Shown here piece by piece: positions 61,460-64,000 of a stretch of 64,000 nt of DNA. The translations under genes were made by a program, and so were the position numbers. Positions within the stretch are counted from its first letter, which is position 1, and the number at the start of each line of letters is the position of its first letter. The stretch comes from an uncultured Clostridia bacterium (GTDB lineage Bacteria; Bacillota; Clostridia; TANB77; CAG-508): NCBI GenBank assembly GCA_949155365.1, contig CASCUT010000003.1, positions 1 to 64,000 of the forward strand, given 5' to 3'. The notes beneath the pieces are model-generated. The model had not been told where the DNA came from and did no database searches. It worked only from the letters and a program-made list of their open reading frames with translations.

Positions 61460-61498
61460 ATTACAAAAATATTACAACGATATTAATTTTACATGACA
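61460..61498 (+). promoter_or_regulatory. 39-bp upstream element shared with sepF-divIVA
   Basis: ATTACAA, then a second ATTACAA 11 bp later, ending ACATGACA. 34 of 39 positions match 8692-8730, and the block ends 14 bp before the -35, as there. Confidence 0.65.
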
Positions 61499-61512
61499 CT
61501 TATCGCATGATG

Positions 61513-61541
61513 TTGTTTTTCTACGATAATTGTTGTACAAT
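61513..61541 (+). promoter_or_regulatory. Promoter of the cpaB unit
   Basis: TTGTTT at 61513, 17-bp spacer, TACAAT at 61536. Confidence 0.65.
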
Positions 61542-61587
61542 GAAATAAGTAAGAATATTTTGTCAAATAATAAGGAGGAATATAGAT

Positions 61588-62496
61588 ATGGCAACAAATC
61601 CAATGCAAAGAAAAGCAAATAACTATTTATTAATGGGAATATTAGGAACGTTATTTATAACAGGAATTATCATTGTTGTTCTATTTATGCAATTAAATAC
61701 ATTACAACAAGATAAGAAAAAAACAGAGTCAGCAATGAAAAAAGTATATGTGGTAACACAAGATATTAAGTCAGGAGAAGAGGTTAACTTTGATAAATTA
61801 AAACAAGTAGCAGTAACAACAGCTGTTATCCCAGCCAATGTACTATCATTGGATTTAACAGAAGAAAATGTAAGTTACATTGCTAAAATTGCATTAAATC
61901 AAGGAACAATTTTAACCAATGATATGATAAAACAAAGTGATATAGAAACCACAGATGACTTAAGAAAACAAGAATACAATATGGTGATTTTACCAACACA
62001 AATTCAAAATGGTGACTATGTAGATATTCGTTTAAGACTTTCCGATGGAGTTGACTATATTGTAGCATCTAAAAAACAAGTAACAATTCCAGAAATTAAT
62101 GGAGTGGGTTCAGCAAACACAATTACGATTAATATGAATGAAGCAGAAACAATGGTAATGGCAAATGCAATTGTAGAAGCATACTATGATTTAGGGTCAT
62201 TACTATATGCTACTACCTATGTAGAACCAGGAATGCAAGGAACGGTTATACCAACTTATGTACCAAGTGCAGTAGTACAACATGTTTTAGTAAGCAATCC
62301 TAACATTGGACAAGAAGCAAAAAACGGATTAGTTTCAAGATATAATCAAAATGCATCAAATCGAAACTTAATGGAAAATACACTTGCACAATATGCACAA
62401 GAAAAAGTAAATAACATTCAAGCTGGTGTGCAAGAACAAATTACAAAAGCAAAAGAAGAAAGACAACTTTACTTAGAATCTTTAGGAGGATATTAA
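61588..62496 (+). CDS. cpaB: Tad pilus assembly protein CpaB/RcpC-like
   Basis: 302 residues, ATAAGGAGGAATATAG site. One N-terminal membrane helix (about 14-36), then a SAF domain (VYVVTQDIKSGEEVNFDKL, IAKIALNQGTILTNDMI) and the RcpC/CpaB beta domain (DYVDIRLRLSDGVDYIVAS). CpaB proteins are periplasm- or wall-side parts of Tad/Flp pilus machines. It opens an operon with two ParA/CpaE-like genes and probably the secretion ATPase beyond the window. Confidence 0.85.
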   Translation: MATNPMQRKANNYLLMGILGTLFITGIIIVVLFMQLNTLQQDKKKTESAMKKVYVVTQDIKSGEEVNFDKLKQVAVTTAVIPANVLSLDLTEENVSYIAKIALNQGTILTNDMIKQSDIETTDDLRKQEYNMVILPTQIQNGDYVDIRLRLSDGVDYIVASKKQVTIPEINGVGSANTITINMNEAETMVMANAIVEAYYDLGSLLYATTYVEPGMQGTVIPTYVPSAVVQHVLVSNPNIGQEAKNGLVSRYNQNASNRNLMENTLAQYAQEKVNNIQAGVQEQITKAKEERQLYLESLGGY

Positions 62497-62499
62497 ACC

Positions 62500-63198
62500 A
62501 TGAAAAAAATAGGATTTATAGGAGCCTATGACAAAACAGACTTTATCGTATATATGGCTAAAATCTTAGTCGAAATGGGAAGAAAAGTATTACTAGTAGA
62601 TGGTACCTTAACCCAAAAAGCGAAATATATTATTCCCGTCATAAAACCATCCAAAGCCTATGTGACAGAATTTGAAGGAATTGATATAGCCGTTGGATTT
62701 GAAAGTTTTGACAATATAAAAGAATATCTAGGAATGCCTAAAATGGTAGAATTAAGTTATGATATTGCATTGGTCGATTTAGACACCGTAGAAGGGGTAA
62801 GAACATTTGGATTAGAAAGTTTTGAACAACATTACTTTGTGACTTCCTTTGATATGTATTCCATTAAACGAGGAATAGAATCGATTAGTGGTTTACAAAC
62901 ACCAATTCATGCAACAAAAGTGATATTTGCCAAAAATGCATTAAAAGAAGAAGATGACTATTTGAACTTCTTGGCATTAGGAAGCAAAATCACTTGGGAG
63001 GAAGAGAGAATTTATTTCCCTTTTGAAGTAGGAGACCAAACGGTTATTTATAATAATCAAAGAGTATCCAAAATTAAATTTAAAAAATTAAGCAATCAAT
63101 ATAAAGAAGGATTAATGTACCTTACTACCAAAATTGTAGACGACGTAGATGGAAATTTACTTAGAAAAGCATTTAAAAAGATAGAAAGAGGAGTTTAA
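62500..63198 (+). CDS. Degenerate ParA/MinD-like protein of the pilus operon
   Basis: 232 residues, 3 bp after cpaB (GGAGG inside its end). The start KKIGFIGAYDKTDFIVYMAK occupies the place of the ParA P-loop but lacks the GKT triad. KVLLVDGTL and YDIALVDLDTVEG match the Walker A' and B strands of the fold. It is probably a non-hydrolysing relative of CpaE/MinD used as a structural or localising part of the pilus machine. Confidence 0.65.
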   Translation: MKKIGFIGAYDKTDFIVYMAKILVEMGRKVLLVDGTLTQKAKYIIPVIKPSKAYVTEFEGIDIAVGFESFDNIKEYLGMPKMVELSYDIALVDLDTVEGVRTFGLESFEQHYFVTSFDMYSIKRGIESISGLQTPIHATKVIFAKNALKEEDDYLNFLALGSKITWEEERIYFPFEVGDQTVIYNNQRVSKIKFKKLSNQYKEGLMYLTTKIVDDVDGNLLRKAFKKIERGV

Positions 63199-63203
63199 AG
63201 AAA

Positions 63204-64000
63204 ATGGCAATTATTGCATTTTGGAGTGATGAAAAAAGAGAGACAGGACAAACCATGTCAATGGTAGCACTTTCTACCTACATGGCAATTGAACATAATT
63301 ATAGAATTTTAAATGTAAGCACTAATTTTAAAGATGAAACATTGGAAAATAGTTACTTTGATTTAGAAAAAATGGAAAGCTTAGTAAAAACCATTTCAAG
63401 AGATCAAACACAAGTAGGACTAGAATCAGGAATAGAAGGACTGATTAAAATTATTAATAGCAATAAAACTTCTAGTAACATTGTGGCAAACTATACCAAA
63501 ATTGTATTTAAAGATAGACTAGATGTACTATGCTCACCAAAAACAAAAGAATATGAAGAGTATCGACAAATCTCAGAATTGTATCCTAATATTTTGCAAG
63601 TAGCAGACAGAAGCTATGACTTAGTTTTTGTAGATGTTTCAAAAAGGATGCCAGAAGAACAAGTGAAAAGAATTTTAGAACTTTCTGACATTATTGTTGT
63701 AAACATGACACAAAAATTTAAAACGATTAATGATTTCATGCAATTAAGAGAAGAAAACGAATTCTTTAAGAAAAATAATATTTTACTAAATATAGGAAGA
63801 TATGACAAATTTTCAAAATATAACATCAAAAATATTAGTCGTTACATGAAAGAAAAGAAAGATATCCACGCTGTTTTATATAATACTTTATTCTTTGAAG
63901 CATGTTCAGAAGGAAAAGTAGCAGAATTTTTCTTAAGATTAAGAAGAGTAGAAGCAGAAGATAGAAATGCTATATTCATTCAAGAAATTGCGCGATTAAC
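63204..64000 (+). CDS. ParA/CpaE-like ATPase, partial
   Basis: ATG 63204 after AGAGGAGTTTAAAGAA; open to the window edge (265 codons seen). The start MAIIAFWSDEKRETGQTMSM is a ParA/MinD-type first strand and loop in which the P-loop reads EKRETGQT. Later YDLVFVDVSKRMP and DIIVVNMTQ match Walker B and the following strand. It lies 5 bp after the previous gene, as part of the cpaB operon. Completeness cannot be judged. Confidence 0.7.
   Translation, partial: MAIIAFWSDEKRETGQTMSMVALSTYMAIEHNYRILNVSTNFKDETLENSYFDLEKMESLVKTISRDQTQVGLESGIEGLIKIINSNKTSSNIVANYTKIVFKDRLDVLCSPKTKEYEEYRQISELYPNILQVADRSYDLVFVDVSKRMPEEQVKRILELSDIIVVNMTQKFKTINDFMQLREENEFFKKNNILLNIGRYDKFSKYNIKNISRYMKEKKDIHAVLYNTLFFEACSEGKVAEFFLRLRRVEAEDRNAIFIQEIARL

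Overview
The window is AT-rich with an A-biased coding strand, strong AGGAGG ribosome sites and TTGNNN-17-TATNNT promoters. Gene content is that of an anaerobic, spore-forming Clostridia-type Firmicute: uninterrupted sigK, split transketolase, dapL, ftsEX with PcsB-like hydrolases, sepF-divIVA, ireB-ruvX-DUF1292, rbgA-mrnC, cdaA, and a Tad-like pilus locus. An uncultured gut Clostridia lineage is my inference; no taxonomic marker was searched.

Layout. 0-3.6 kb: a replisome-organiser-like HTH gene, a dense stem-loop array, a pilin-like DUF6273 protein and two tiny Cys-rich membrane peptides. 3.6-11.2 kb: mutL, miaA, a HlyD-like adaptor, sepF, divIVA and a second pilin-like protein ending in an FGE/C-lectin domain. 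11.2-20 kb: tRNA-Trp, GtrA, transketolase, ftsEX, three M23 peptidases and ctpA. 20.0-22.3 kb: a compositionally foreign cassette (zinc-ribbon protein, DUF1385 protein, radical SAM enzyme, CGG-repeat peptide) sharing a palindromic divergent promoter. 22.3-38.6 kb: dapF-dapL, three tRNAs, an Lsa-type ABC-F, rpsO, pnp, glycosyltransferases, cmk-plsC-rpsA and typA. 38.7-45.3 kb: trmR and trhP (tRNA ho5U/mo5U modification), a PopT-like DUF368 protein, NagZ-like and SigK. 45.4-50.7 kb: a CpaE-like and degenerate GGDEF cluster, then ireB-ruvX. 51.4-53.0 kb: a DUF1016 relic next to a PP-loop/TudS-like pair. 53.0-57.3 kb: rbgA, mrnC, tRNA-Glu, cdaA, truA. 57.5-64 kb: a peptide-type ABC transporter and the start of a cpaB pilus operon.

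Most unusual signal. Four otherwise ordinary genes (an M23 peptidase, dapF, truA and an ABC ATPase) are each interrupted by one extra C. In all four the extra base creates an in-frame CGG codon directly before an expected Gly codon (C|GGA or C|GGG), and skipping it restores a full-length conserved protein. Reading every other gene, I found in-frame CGG only in the foreign 20-22 kb cassette (seven) and in one repeat-flanked gene at 38.7 kb (one). The pattern suggests that CGG is unassigned or starved in this organism and that ribosomes shift +1 there. Systematic sequencing error is the main alternative.

Other notable signals are a candidate radical-SAM-modified peptide system at 20-22 kb and a 39-bp element (34 of 39 identical) at exactly the same distance upstream of the -35 boxes of sepF-divIVA and the cpaB operon, suggesting co-regulation of division and pilus genes.
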